Source: Gnetum montanum
Taxonomy: Eukaryota > Streptophyta > Gnetopsida > Gnetales > Gnetaceae
Direction of reading: 5' to 3'
DNA length: 64,000 nucleotides
Assembly (NCBI GenBank): GCA_015680685.1
Contig: MNCI01010775.1
Coordinates: 124,001-188,000 of the forward strand
Below, in pieces: positions 35,760 through 48,054 of the stretch. Each line of letters starts with the position of its first letter. Position 1 is the first letter of the stretch. Under the pieces are notes generated by a model. The model had not been told where the DNA came from and searched no databases. It was given only the letters and a program-made list of their open reading frames with translations. The position numbers were made by a program, and so were the translations under genes.

Positions 35760-36689
35760 TGATGAGTGGCGAGGTACCCCTACACTCAACCATACGAATA
35801 CGAGTATTCATGCATGATCTGGTCAAACTTCATGGACAGGCTAGTTATGGTATCTAGATTATTACACGTTGATCGTAGTTCGCTATCTTCCCATGTGGAA
35901 TAGTATTTTCTTTGTCACGTATGGTTTAGTGTAGAGTGAGGTGTATGATGTGGGCCTAAACTAGTGCTACTCCTAGAGGCAATGGAAAATAACTTTGTTT
36001 TAGCTAATAGGGAGTGGGAGAAGAGAATCTAAGCTAGCCTAAGTGTGATGAGCATCCATCCTTAATCATCTGTACACATCTTAGACCTTGTGTACTACTT
36101 CTGGGCTTACCAAGCGTATAGTACTTAAGCACTCCTAAATACACTACTGGGTTACCAAGTAGTTACACTTCAATGTTTGTCATTAAGTTGTACTCATTTT
36201 GCATTTAACAATAGGAATAGTAAATGATGGTAAAGAAATATTAACTAAGAAAATAATAAATAACAATAAAAATTAAATAATTAAAACTAAGTGAATGCTA
36301 CAATGATGGAGTAATCTCGATCTTTATTATCGATCATGTGCATGTCCAAGTATGTCACACTCAAATAAAGGTTTCGTACAATTACAAGCATCACACTGTG
36401 GGCATGCACTTGGGAGAATAGTTTAACTCCTATGAAAAAAAACTGCAAGAGCTTCGCTAGAACTACCAAAAAGATGCCTAAGTGTGGTGGGTATGCACTT
36501 ATTTATAACAAGAGACAGACTCTACGTAAATGGGGCCACGTCGATGCATGGGTGGATGCATCGACGTGGCCACGTTAATGTGGCCACATTGACAGGGCCA
36601 TGTCGACATGGCCTAGTTGACGTAGCCTCGATATTGGGGGTCCAATAACAAGGGTCTGATAATAGCACCTGGAAAACCATGATTCATCA
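35760..36689 (-). repeat. 5' LTR of the gag-only element (930 bp)
   Basis: On the minus strand it starts TGATGAATCATGG and ends CGCCACTCATCA. TTATAAATAAGTGC near 36505 is the likely TATA box. U3 carries three palindromes at 36534-36613. Confidence 0.85.
36534..36613. repeat. Three successive palindromes in LTR U3
   Basis: 36534-36571 is a perfect 16 bp stem (GGCCACGTCGATGCAT) with a 6 base loop GGGTGG. 36568-36585 is GGCCAC-GTTAAT-GTGGCC. 36596-36613 is the perfect 18 bp palindrome GGCCATGTCGACATGGCC. The other LTR has decayed versions at about 32174-32260. Confidence 0.9.
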
Positions 36690-37541
36690 TAAGTCATAGG
36701 TGTTCATGCATGTCCAAATTGTAATCCATGGATAAGGCAATGTGAATATGCTAGTAATTGATTTAAGTTTAAGATCATTGTCTTCCCACTTGGAGCTAGT
36801 GTAGTCTATGTGTATGGTTTAGCTCATAGTGAGGTATATGCTATGTTGATGTTGATAGGCCATTTCTCCTAGCAATTATGATGAAGTGAAAATAGTTTCT
36901 AATTCTAAGGAAAAAAATAAATGGATCTACTCTATCCTATGGTGATGGATATTTGGTCTTGATTCTCTATACATACCTTGGACTCATGTAGTTAGCATTG
37001 GAATTATCAAGTGTACCACTATTAGGTGTACCAAGCGATAACACTACTAGGTTAGCAGATAACTACACTTAGCATTCAAAATTAGTTGTATTTATACCAC
37101 TTAACAATAGTGAAAGTAATGTTCATGGAATAGTAAACATTATCTAGGAAAGCAGTAATTAGTAGTCTAAGTAAAAATGGTAAAGATTATTCTAAGTAAA
37201 CAAAAAGAAAACTAAGTGGATTTTGCAAAGGTGATAAGTAATCTTGATCTTTATTGCTAGTCATGAAATGCGTCCAAGTATACTTTACTAAAATATGGAA
37301 ACTCCATACAACTACTCAACACCACACTTCAGGCATACACTACTAAGTACTAAAGACTAAATTCATAGTAACAAACTAAAAGAGTTTTGCTACTACAAAA
37401 TGAAATATATTGTTGATCCGTATGCCTAAGTGCTATATTTATAGGCTAGCATGTATCACATAATATCACATATACAATGATGTAGCTAGTGCTACGATAT
37501 TGTATATCTAATATTGTAGTCCACCAAAGTTGACTTTATCA
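36690..37541 (-). repeat. 3' LTR of element A, main part
   Basis: On the minus strand it starts TGATAAAGTCAAC. Together with 31353-31392 (ending GACTCATCA on the minus strand) it forms one LTR of about 890 bases. CCTATAAATATAGC near 37430-37445 is its TATA box. The two parts join exactly when the gag-only element and one TAAGT copy are removed. Confidence 0.8.
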
Positions 37542-37553
37542 TACCCCCACAAC
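37542..37553 (-). other. Polypurine tract of element A
   Basis: GTTGTGGGGGTA on the minus strand, directly before TGATAAAG. The upstream TTAACTTAAGGACAAGTTTT is shared with the gag-only element. Confidence 0.75.
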
Positions 37554-37739
37554 TAATTTAAAACTTGTCCTTAAGTTAAAACAAAATGAGGATAGAGTTC
37601 CGTACAAAATTAGGAGGTAGATTTACATGATTGACTTAACTATATACATGAAACTCAATGTTGTAGTGGTGTTTTACAAAAATGATACAAGACATGATAA
37701 AACAATTGAAACTAAGAAAAAACAACTTGATGAAGCTCA

Positions 37740-40140
37740 ATGTGGCCTATGTAGTTCATGGTGATGATGGCTCCTCCATCGGTTCCTTCCCCTTGTCATT
37801 AGGATTTTGAAATTTGTATCTAATTAGGAGCACCTAAAGTTTCTTCTCCTCCATCTTGTGATCATGTACTATTCATTCTTATTGTGAAATGTCTGATGGA
37901 TCTAGTATATCCCATGGACATGGTAGCTGTGGAAACATCTAATTGGCCTTGATGTACCATGCTACAAACTACATCCTTCTTGAAATGCTCTATCCTTTGC
38001 GCATAACTCATGATAATCATATAGTCTTTTGGCCAAATTTCCTACAACATGTTTTTGTTCTTAATAGATAACCTTTACTACTAGTTTAGAGTTTACCACC
38101 TAAAGTTTCTACAAAGCATCTTTTCTATCAATAAACTCCTTTTCATAAAATGCATACATGGTTGCTACTTGCTACTCATGCTTACTTTGGGGTCTACCTA
38201 CTATTAACGTGGCTAGGTTAGCATAGCAAAGGTCAGCTAACCCCATGTATTCTTTTAGATCCTCTATTTGTAGGTCTTTGTTTTTGTCTTTTGCTTGGTG
38301 GACATGAGCATAACTATCCAGGATGGGCTTCCAATCTAGATTTTGTGCTAATATAGGATTGACTTGAGTCTTAGCCATCTAGATCTCCTTCTCATTAATT
38401 TTCTTATACATTTCCACTTGGTTGTGGAAATGTTCATTGAGCCTCTAGTGCTTCTTAAGTTTATTTTATCAAGCGTTGATTTCAATTGATGATTTTTATT
38501 TGATCATGCTTACCCTCTCCATTGAGAGGGCCGTATTTTCTCTTGCTAGATGACTCATGTCTTGGTTGATCATTATTAGTTGTTCTCTCAACTAATGGAG
38601 GCTTTCCTCCAAGATGTTCTATAGCTTCTTGATGTTGGTCAACCTAGTGTTATCTGTAGAGAGTTTTTTGTTTTCTTTTGTGTTGTGGTGAGTGCCTTAG
38701 CATGTGTGTATGCTTATGCTTCTACTACCAAGGCATTCCACATCAATTTATCCTTCTCATTTTCCATCTACTTATTCTACTCTAGCAGGTACTTGACTTA
38801 TGCTATTCTAAACTATTTTTAATTGATCAGGTGCAACATATTGCATTGGATCTCTACATTTAGCCCTCAAGGTCATGAGATCTTCTTGTAGTCTTAGAAT
38901 GTCAATTTTTCCATGCTTCACCCTAGTCTCTGCAATGATCGACATACCCTTAGTTGCGATTAGTTTTGACTACACTACAATGACATCACATAGGATGTTA
39001 AAAAGAGTTGTCTTTACTTGACCTATCTACAATAGTTAATGTAGCACATCTTCATGATTAACAAGAGTCATTGAGGTACTAGCCAAAATCTAAGCATCCC
39101 TAGCTCTAGTTAGATCCATTTTTGGCATAACAGGTATATTGAATGATTCCTTAATGTCATCTATAATCACTTCTATGGCTCCTATTGCATCTCGGTGCTG
39201 CATAATCATAACTGTGGCTCCTTCTGCTATTTCAAGCACTACTTGGAATGATGCAATGTTTCTAGAAATGTATTGTGACTATTGGGCCTATTCTCCTAAC
39301 TACAAAGATATCTATCCACTGACAAGATTTGTGGAAACTATGGGTTGTATGGCATTATTGATATCTTTGTAGAGGTTGACCTCCTCATGCATTATCCAAC
39401 TAATAGTCTCTGTGATTTGTTACAAATGACTCATGGATGGTCTGTAGTCCTACAACAATTATGGTAGAACTTGTTGTTGCTATTACTACTACTCTTATTG
39501 CTAACCATTAGATCCCACTTGTTTCTTTCTAGTGGTTTGCATGGTTTCCCTAGCTTCTATTTGTTCTTCCATATGATCTTTCTTTGGTGATGCAAGCTTG
39601 ATAATTTTAGCATATGAGGTGTTTAGAACCTTCTTGAGGACATCATTAGTGTATCCTAGGATCCCAACACATTTGCATAGATTCCTGATTAGGCAAGGAA
39701 ATGGAAGTATGAGCTTTCCTACCTTCTTTTCCTCAAACTACCTTTGGATCTCCATGAAATAGAGTTGTGAAAGATTTACCTTGTACTTTCCCATCAAAAT
39801 CACACTTCCTCTAGCTGCATAGGTGGATAATATATTTAGTCTCTTTGTGGAAAACAAATGATATGTGCCAATCTTAAAATAAATTCTTTCGTCCATAGTT
39901 AGCTCATTATACTCATCTTCTTTACCATATGCCTATTTTAACATTAGCTTTCTAGTTTCTATGTCCATTCTTGTGGATAGATGTGCTAATCATTCTCCTT
40001 CATTCAACACATTCAAAGCTTTAGCTATTATCTTGATTAAATAAGAAATGAAGACTCCCTCAATGTTGACTGTAGAAACCTCTTCTTTGTTATGCCAAAA
40101 TTGGTAGGCCTCCCCTAGATACCATTTGCCAATATTTAAA
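37740..40140 (-). pseudogene. Accessory coiled-coil ORF, copy 2 (element A)
   Basis: The N-terminal part on the minus strand near 39930-39560 reads AYGKEDEYNELTMDERIYFK, STYAARGSVILMGKYKVNLS, QLYFMEIQRxFEEKK, PFPCLIRNLCKCVGILGYTN, collinear with copy 1. The coil part ends near 38378-38172 with QIEDLKEYMGLADLCYANLA, matching MEYMELANLCYANL of copy 1. Amino acid divergence from the others is high while the layout is kept. Broken by many stops. Function unknown; it is coiled-coil rich and lies next to the 3' LTR. Confidence 0.55.
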
Positions 40141-41054
40141 CATGAAATTTAGAAAATATTAGAAGAGGATTTTGAAGTTTAGAAAATTGAGAAATGATTA
40201 GAGAATGAGATTTTATGAAGAAAAATGCGTTAAGGAGTGTAGAGTTGGATGCACGGTGAAGTGCATGAAAAATTTGATTGTAGCAACATCTAAGGGTAAG
40301 GAACTTAACTAACAAATCCACTTGATATGCAAGTGGGTCCTCCCCATAGTAGCATATGCCCTTTTTTCCCTTGAATAACTTCAAACAAGGATTTCATGGG
40401 CCTCAGAAGTAGATTAATGGTTATGAAAGGTTAAGGACCAAACATGGAGAATTTATTTAAGAATTTCAACACATCAAACTAAGAAATTGGGTGATAACAT
40501 GGAAAATTGGAAGTGAGGTAAGTTATGGAAGCATTAATGAATGATAGAGAAAGTGGAATGGAGTTCCTAATCCTGGTCACATAAAGTCCCTTGTGGAATT
40601 CGTGGTTACATGACCTGATAGAGTCCATCCTTAGTCTAGACCAAAATCAACCATGTTTTGTGACTTTGAATCACCACTCTAAGACCAATCCATCCTCTTG
40701 AGACACAAGAATTCTGCTAACCATTCCTTTTAGGGAAGAAAATAAAAGCAAGAATTGAGAAAAGGTCTTAGTTAGAGGGAACCTTCAAGCATTGGTAACA
40801 TTTATTTTTAGTCCCATAACTAGTGCTTGTAGCTTGTTTATTATGTCTAAGGGATGTTCTTTGAATTTCCATAATTAGTTTTTATTTTTATAGATTTTTG
40901 GATGGGTGCCACATCATGCAAAGACTTATTCAACTTCCTATTATTTGTTGATGCAAAACATTAAGAGATCCATGAAAAACACACATGCACTTAACATGGT
41001 AGAAGGTACATAGAGCTTTGAATTCCTTTGAATTCACATCCTTTTCAAACCTTT
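40141..41054 (-). other. Spacer of element A
   Basis: Matches 45800-46605 in element C and 15470-16170 in G1, for example CTAGACTAAGGATGGA and the CATTCCAC block on the minus strand. It stops exactly where the + strand LTR begins. Confidence 0.6.
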
Positions 41055-41936
41055 TGATGAATCATATTTTGTAGTGATTTGATATCATGTATGTAGTATT
41101 AGAGTTAGGATGTTAGGTATCCAATATCAAGCCCCAAGATGCGATGTTAGATATTCGATATTGCGGGGTATGTGCCTGCCTATAAATATAGCGTTTGGGC
41201 ACATGGTTTCCATATATAGTTTTTGTCATAGCATAGTAGAGCTCTTGTAGTTTGTTTTCTCTAGACTTAGAATATTTTCCAAAGTTCTCATAGCAAGAGT
41301 CATTGAGTGTATGGATCTTTATTTGAGCACTATTGTACCTAAGCATGGTAGTATGTGTGGCAACAAAGACAAGCTTTCTCATCAAACCTTATAGCACGTT
41401 GGCTAGCTTAAATATTTTATTTATGAATTTAATGTTTATGCAATTTTCTTTAATGCTCCTAAGTAATTAAGCTAAAGTAAGCTAGTTCGATTAAATAGAA
41501 GTTAATTAAGCACATAAGTACAACTAGTTTGAGCATGCATATGACTCTTGGTAATCCTAGCAATGCTTAATGTTTGATAACCTAGTAGTGTTATACATGT
41601 TTAAAATGTGCATAGAAAGTGGGATTGGATACTTATGTTAGGATAGTTAGTTATTGATTAGCAATTAGATTAATTAAAGTGGTTCATAAATCAAGTTTCA
41701 ACTTATTAATTGTAGATAAATGAAATATAAAATAATAAAAATCATATGCTTCAATTATACTTGACCATATAATTAATCTCCATAAGTATAGTTGAGAAGA
41801 TAATGATTGTTACAATTAGATTTTATGTCCTGGAACTAGTGTATGTAAGAACTTAAGGTTTGCGAAATTTGACTAGATCACATGTGAACACTTGTGATTT
41901 GTATGGTTGGACATAGGGGTAACTCGTCACTCATCA
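41055..41936 (+). repeat. 5' LTR of element B (882 bp)
   Basis: TGATGAATCATAT at the start and CGTCACTCATCA at the end. TATAAATA at 41181 is the TATA box. U3 holds paired GATATTG/CAATATC motifs. Inner landmarks match the G1 LTR (TGTATGGATCTTTATTTGAG, GTGATTTGTATGGTTGGACA). Confidence 0.8.
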
Positions 41937-41937
41937 T

Positions 41938-41955
41938 TGGTGTCATTGCCAAGAA
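41938..41955 (+). promoter_or_regulatory. Primer binding site of element B
   Basis: TGGTGTCATTGCCAAGAA one base after the LTR end, a tRNA-Asp-type site with transitions. Confidence 0.7.
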
Positions 41956-42099
41956 TCTTTTAGTTGTTACATGTGCTATGTAGGACTTAGTGAAAAATTA
42001 TTCAAGATCATTGGAATGAACTATAAAGTCATATCATACATTAAAATAACTATAACAATTTTAAGAAGCACACTACATTTCTTATTTTCTAATACAAGA

Positions 42100-42570
42100 T
42101 GTCTTCTTCTAACAAGAGTGATTGTTTGTTCAAACATAATGAAGTAAATTAGTAGGTGCCTCAACAATACTAATTGGTATATGCTCATCTTGATGAATAT
42201 GTATCCAATTTCACTTTCATCCTACACTAGAATGAACTACTGTGGTGGTGAGACATGGAGGGTAACATTGTGTTATTACTTGATCAATCCAATCCTACAA
42301 TGCTCCAACAAACTCTTATATGATTGGGTCTCTAGGGACCTCATATTGATTACGTTATGTAGGATAGTAACACTAGGGATTATGATGCCACTGAGGCATA
42401 ACGTCTAAGGGATCAATAGCTAGAGAAGTGGTATGAATCTGCAAAGTGAAAGTGGTTCAATGATTCTCTATACTTGACATATCACAAAGATGGTGGAGAA
42501 CCCTTCTCTAGGGATTTTCCATTTGGTGAAACTCCTCTCTTTGACTTCAGTGAAGGAGGTCAAAACTAGA
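42100..42570 (+). pseudogene. gag: Gag N-terminal remnant of element B
   Basis: Starts MSSSNKSDCLFKHNEVN, parallel to MASSHKEDYLMLFKG of G1, and continues LVYAHLDEYVSNFTFIL, MEGNIVLLLDQSNPTMLQQT, DYVM and then KWYESAKxKWFNDSLYLTYH and DGGEPFSRDFPFG. Several stops. The capsid core is not reached. Confidence 0.6.
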
Positions 42571-45105
42571 AGCTTTGACTTCAATAGTTGATCTTTGATC
42601 TATGAAATGTGCGTTAAGAACTTTGAGTTCAACATTATCCACTACAAGCTTGTCCTTGGTGCCCTTGTGGTGCTTGAAGTTTGCCTCGTACAAGAAGTAC
42701 AAGCTAGCTACCTACTTCTCGAACTTAGACCATAGTTGTCTAATAGTTAACATGGCCAGGTTTACCTGACAGAGGTTATGAAGCTTCATATACTCCATCA
42801 TCTCCTTGATCTACAACTTCTTTATGTAGATTTTTTCTTTGTTATAGGCATTTATCTCATCAATGATGTGTTGCAAAACTTTCCTTCCTTGTTGGAGTTG
42901 TTTGATGGCATCATTTACCTTTTCCTTCACCAATTAGATATGTTTTTCATTTATTTCCTTTTTTAGACCAACCTTCTCTCTATAATGATCTTTAACTTTG
43001 TCAAATTTGAGAGCTTTAGCTTTCTAGGAAGCTACCTTAGTTGTAGTCTTCTAGCAAAGGGTGCATATCTCCTGCATGGAGAGATTCTTATTCTCTACTA
43101 CCAATCTCCTTAGCTTTGTATTTACTCTGGCTAGTTACTCTTACTATTGATAGATGAAATCTATTAACTAGTGCTTATGCACATCAATGTTTCATAGGTG
43201 ATGGTTCTCTATGGTTAGTTGAACACTCTCCTGGAAGGTTTGATCCAAGGCCTTTTGAATCTTGTGTTGTATGGCTTCTACGAAGGATATGTAGAACATT
43301 GTCATCTCCATTGCATTCTCAACACCTTTGAGCCTAGACTGAAGTTGTTACATAACTTTATCTCTTGTTATTACCAGGTTGAGAAATGTTGGATTGGAAA
43401 TTTGGGCTCTTAGTTAGGCAACCTCCATAGCCAAGCATTCATTCTACTCTCTAGCTATTTTGAGTTATCCCTCCAATATAATTTTCTTGCCTCTTGCCTC
43501 TATCAGCTCCTACTAGGTTGTAGTGATGTTATTCAAAAGGTCAAAGACATCCAAAAGTGGTTGCCCAGTTCCCACTAGTCAGTCTAATAGCTCTTCATGC
43601 TATGCTACATTTATTTTCTCACTTATAGTTCCTGTAAATGTTTGCACATCTTTGAGTGCAGTGATATCTAGTGTAGATTTCGTAGGTGCATTAAGAATTT
43701 TGGAAATCCTATTAGTGGCCACTTTTTCTACTATTTCTTGCCCTTGGTGCTGCATCATCAAAATAGTTGCTCCTTCAGCCTCCTCCAAGTGCATCAAGAA
43801 GGTCACAGCATTCCCAGAAATTTCTAGGAGTGGCTGTTATTCTGTGATAGATACTATAAACTATTTATCACTTAGATTCAATCTTGTAGGCAGGTATGTT
43901 CTTGAGGCTAAGAGAATGGATCCACCCTTACCCATCAAACTAATTATTTAGGCCACCTCATTAAGGTGACTCATGATTAGTCTATATACAGATGGGTCCC
44001 CACCACTCATGCCTAATATTTACTCTTATTTACTCAAGAGCCATTCTCTATATTCATGCAACCATTGGATGGTTTTAGCTATGTCTAGCACTATTGTTTG
44101 AGTGGTAGGTGATGGAGGTTGCTACTCCTCTTTTTGAATTGTAGTTGTAGGTGTTTTATTCTTCATCATTTTGGCCAGCTGGTGGTTGGAATAGTTCTGA
44201 CATCATCATTGGTGTAACAAACTATTCCTCCCCTTCAATAGAGTTTCCTAATGAAGCATGGAAAAGAGAGTGCCTTTCTTCCATGTTCATTTTCTTTAAA
44301 ACACTTCTCCATCTCTAGATAGAGTAGTTGCAAACAGTTAACTAGGAATCTCCCACTCAGAGTGGTACATGCTTGGGTAGAGAAGGTAATGATTTTTCTT
44401 AGACTCATTATGGGATTGAGGTGAAAGGCTACAATCTTGTAATGGATCATCTATACTAGTGTGAGCAAGACAAACTCCTTGTGGTTGACACCATAACACC
44501 ATTGCATCCCTTATTTCTTGATGCTCAGATACACCTGCATTGGGATCTTAGTAAGGTTTGTCCTTGTTTTGGATAACCTAAGCACTATAGTAATGGCCTA
44601 TGTTGAGTAGGATACTAAGATGTCCTTGATCTTTACTATTGCTTCAAGCTATCTATTATTCTAGAATAAAAAAATTTCTCCCATGTACCACTCCCTACTG
44701 GAAGTCATAATTGGCCACATGGGAGAGGCCTTTAGCTAATCCTACACTTCTCTTACTGCATGCTCTAGAAAAGAGCTAAATTTTAACTCTTGGAGTACTC
44801 GTTTCTAGACCTCCCTTGATTAGATTTGATTTAAATAGGCCTCTGTTAAGGTCACCTCGAGGTTTGCTAGTTGTGCAGGTGCATCATCTCAATGGGAGTG
44901 TTTTGTTGCTACTACTACTAGTTTTAGAATTTGTCTGATAGATTCCACTTCTGCCTCCTCCCTAGGAGGACTTGTGACATGGGTTGTAAGCATGTCTTCT
45001 TGTGGAGCTATTCTTGGATTCTTTCCATTCTAGGCCATTTTCCCTTGGTTGGGGTAGTCCTTCTTTCTGCATGTGCTTTCATTTTGGTGTCAGCTACAGT
45101 TATAA
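42570..45105 (-). pseudogene. Accessory coiled-coil ORF, copy 3 (element C)
   Basis: On the minus strand it begins near 45100 with KAHAERRTTPTKGKWPRMER. It has an N-terminal region missing from copy 1 (LQELKFSSFLEHAVREV, MTSSREWYMGEIFLF, DILVSYST). Then comes the shared block: CYGVNHKEFVLLTLV, HYKIVAFHLNPIMSLRKIIT, STQACTTLSGRFLVNCLQLL, YLEMEKCFKENEHGRKALSF. The coil ends IKEMMEYMKLHNLCQVNLAM, LYFLYEANFKHHKGTKDKLV near 42600. It is the fullest of the three copies. Broken by stops; function unknown. Confidence 0.6.
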
Positions 45106-47165
45106 CATATCCATGAATTAGTAGATGTAATTTATAACTTTAAAGTTTTTGAATACCTTTTCTCATTAGTTAGTTACACTTTGACTAAGGTTGGACCATG
45201 GTAGATTGATTATTTTATTAATTATTTATTATAATTATCATCAAAGCTTGTTGGAAAGGTTTACCTCTTGAAATTTAGTGTTTAATAGTTGATTTTCTAG
45301 TTAAACCTTTGTGGGAGTTAGAAAAAATTGCAAATAGAATTTCTATAAAAAATGGTACATTTGTGATCCCCACAATGAAGAGCTTAACTCCAGTAGTTTC
45401 ATGGTCAAAGAATGGAATGATTTGGATAAACAGTTTGTGATTTATGGGCTATGGAAGGTTCTAGGATTTGAAAAATTAAAAAACTCCATTGGTTTTTATG
45501 AGAAAATGTAAAATTTCTAATTGGGGTTGTGTCTATTTAAACTATTTTCTGCCACATTGAGGGGGCCTCGTATACATGTTTGCTCCATCAATGGGACCAT
45601 GTATATAGGGTCCATTGGTCAAAATTTTCAAAGTTGAATATCTCTAGAAATATAATGAATTTTTCAATGAAATTGGAATCCATGGAATTCCAAAAAAAGC
45701 CAAGAATATGATAAAATCATTGAAGAGGATCTTTGAAAGCTTAAAGATTAAAAACATTGATGAAGAATGTATGTAATGAACAAAATATGTAAAGGAGCAT
45801 ATGGTTTGATGTGAAAGATGGATGTACAAAAGATTCTACCTACAAGAATGTCTAAGGATAAGATACTTAACAAACCTGACCAAGGGATATGCAAGTGGGT
45901 CCTCCTCATAGTAGGCACCTACTTGTTTTTCCCTCACATAATCTTGACCTAAGGAGTCCATAGACTCCATAGGTGACTAATGGTTAATAGAAGTTAAGGA
46001 TCAAAATCCAAAAGATTCTACCTAAGAATTCAAATATGTTAAACAAAGATATGGAATCGAGAACATGGAAACCAACAGTGAAGTGAGTTATGATTAGTAT
46101 AAATGGATGATGCAGAAGGTGGAATGGAATTCTCAACTAAGGTCATGAGAAGCACCTTGTGGAGTTCATATTTAAAATGATCAAAGAAGATCCATCCTTA
46201 GTCTAGAACAAAACCAACCTTGTTCAGTGACTTTGCATTGCCACTCTAAGGCTAATCCATCTCCCCAAGACATAAGAGTTCTTCCACAAAACAACCATCA
46301 TTCCATAAAGAGAAGATAAGAGAAGTAGGAAGTGAGAGAGGGCCTTAGTTAGAGGGAACCTTTAGACATGAATGCATGTCTTTCTAGTCCTGTAACTAGT
46401 GCTTGTAGCCCATTATTTATCTAAGGGGTGTGCTTTGAATTCCTATCATTTTTTGTTTTGTACATGCAAAGACTTTATTTAACTTCCTATTTAGTGGTTG
46501 GAATGGAATAGTAAGAAGTCTGTTAAAAATACTCAAGCACCCAAGTAAAAAAGTACAAAGAGTATTGAGTCCCCTTGAAGTCACAACCTATTCAAACCTT
46601 TGAATCCTTTTTAATTGTAGAAATTACCATGGTCACAAATTTATTAAAAGTTGATTTAATGAAAGGGACCTCAAACTTCTAGAACAAGGAAAACCATAGA
46701 GTTTTTGAATGGGAAAATGTTGTGGACTCACTACCTATTCCATGAAAAAGAAACCATGACTGAGATACTAGTACAAAAATTCAAAAATAAAAACCAAACA
46801 ATAGCAAACCAAACATTAAGTACAAACCACCATTAGTAGCAGCTATAGCACCATTGTGTCCTATTAACAATAAAGCACTTTTATTAGCAAAAAATTGAAT
46901 ACCACACTTAAACAAAACAAAAAAAAGTATAGAAGAAAGTATGAAATATTCAATAAAGATTCAAATGTACTAACAATGATCTAGAACAAAAAATGGTGTA
47001 AAATGAAAAAAAAATTAAAAATCAATAAGTTGTAAAATAAATAAATTGCAAAATCAAAAATGTGGAAAACAAGAAATAGAAAAACTTGAGGAGCCATATG
47101 GATGATTAGCATGGATGGCCATCTCCCCCACAATTGAGTTGGAAGGAGGAGATCTAAAAAATTGA
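45106..47165 (-). other. Spacer of element C between integrase and accessory ORF
   Basis: Matches the G1 spacer block by block, including the start next to integrase (CTCAATTGTGGGGGAGATGGC in C; CTCAATCATGGGGGAGATGGC in G1, written here only as landmarks) and the 15470-15860 blocks. No supported frame. Confidence 0.6.
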
Positions 47166-48054
47166 ACGTTGTTGTCCATCCTTTAAGCTAGTTGTTGCAC
47201 TGGCTTGTCTTGGTTCTAGAAAAGCTTTACTTGTTGGAGGTTGGCAAAGTGCTTTTTATTCGAGCTTTCAGGTTTGTCTATGGTCATGGCCCCAAAAGAA
47301 CAGGTTTCAAAAATTATATAAAATTCTTTTCAAAATGTTTGCAGCTTTATTTTCTAAGGAACATTTGTGAGATTCTAGTAAAGAACCTTATCTCCTAGTT
47401 GGAAATTCACTTTCTGTATTCTATGGTGATGTCATTGGTTGTTGAATGCCTTGTGTACTTCATTCAAAGATAGGGCCACCATTTAGTTTTCATCTAGCAC
47501 ACTAAGGTTAATTAGTATTTATTTTTGTGCTAGGATTAGGTCAAGATTTAGGTCATAGGCTATTAAGAGTGTACAAAGCTTGAATTGGATCAAGAGTGTT
47601 GGAAGCTTTTTGTACACTAGCTCGTAGGAAAAGTAGCCAATAGGGAGTTTTGTGCTCCAATCTCTCCTATATTTGCTTATGATCCTTCTTAGGATATTTG
47701 TGATCTCTCAGTTAGTTACCTCTACTTGACCATTGGATTGGAGATGATAGGGTGTTGTTAATTTATGTTCAACTCCCAAGCATTACATTAGCTTTCTAAA
47801 AGTGGCACCTATAAAATGAGTTCCATTGTTAGAAATTAGTGCATGTGGCACCCCAAACCTATTTGCAACATGTTCTTATATAAATCTAACAATAATGGAT
47901 GATGTACAATAAGTGATGGCTATTGCTTCTACCCATTTTATGTAGTAGTCAACTGCTACAATGATATGTGCCTTTCCATTGGACATGGGTGTGATGGAAC
48001 TTGAAACACACCACCAAATTTGAAGGTCTTAGGACTCAACCATAAATTTGTCTA
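47166..48054 (-). pseudogene. pol: Integrase of element C (5' truncated)
   Basis: Minus-strand frame: PMSNGKAHIIVAVDYYIKWV (first catalytic Asp context), AITYCTSSIIVRFI, NRFGVPHALISNNGTHFIGA (second Asp site, here Asn-Asn-Gly), FRKLM, KLTTPYHLQSNGQVEVTN (Gln-Val-Glu, third acidic residue kept), YRRDWSTKLPIGYFSYELVY, then LNLDLILAQK and the C-terminal block. The zinc-binding and RT parts are missing because element D begins at 48055. Confidence 0.75.

Larger units (their letters stand above)
31393..36689 (-). mobile_element. Complete gag-only LTR element (TR-GAG type), 5297 bp
   Basis: It has two LTRs in the same orientation, a primer site, a gag frame, a purine tract and a perfect 5 bp target duplication. 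Its internal part is only 3.3 kb and encodes gag alone, with no protease, RT or integrase blocks. Gag-only non-autonomous elements are known in plants (TR-GAG). The LTRs are about 93% identical by eye over the first 400 bases, differing mainly by transitions. LTR and purine tract resemble those of element A, so A-like elements may have moved it. Confidence 0.85.
31353..41054 (-). mobile_element. Gypsy element A: 3' LTR, accessory ORF and spacer, interrupted twice
   Basis: Its 3' LTR (31353-31392 plus 36690-37541) was split by the gag-only element. Going on in the minus-strand 5' direction come the purine tract, the accessory ORF and the spacer, until a + strand LTR starts at 41055. Integrase, RT, gag and 5' LTR of A are not found. 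It entered the LINE ending at 31352. Confidence 0.65.
41055..42570 (+). mobile_element. Element B: 5' LTR, primer site and gag start of a gypsy element
   Basis: It starts at an LTR in the spacer of element A and runs through a primer site into gag. It stops at about 42570, where minus-strand sequence of element C begins. No 3' LTR of B is found in the window. Confidence 0.65.

Noticed and set aside
36534-36613. CRISPR-like or tRNA-like structure
   Set aside because: The palindromes differ in sequence and spacing, no repeat-spacer pattern exists, and the place is the U3 of an LTR.
43523-43951. 142-codon frame on + as a gene
   Set aside because: It lies opposite the coil part of the accessory ORF of element C and has no motif of its own.
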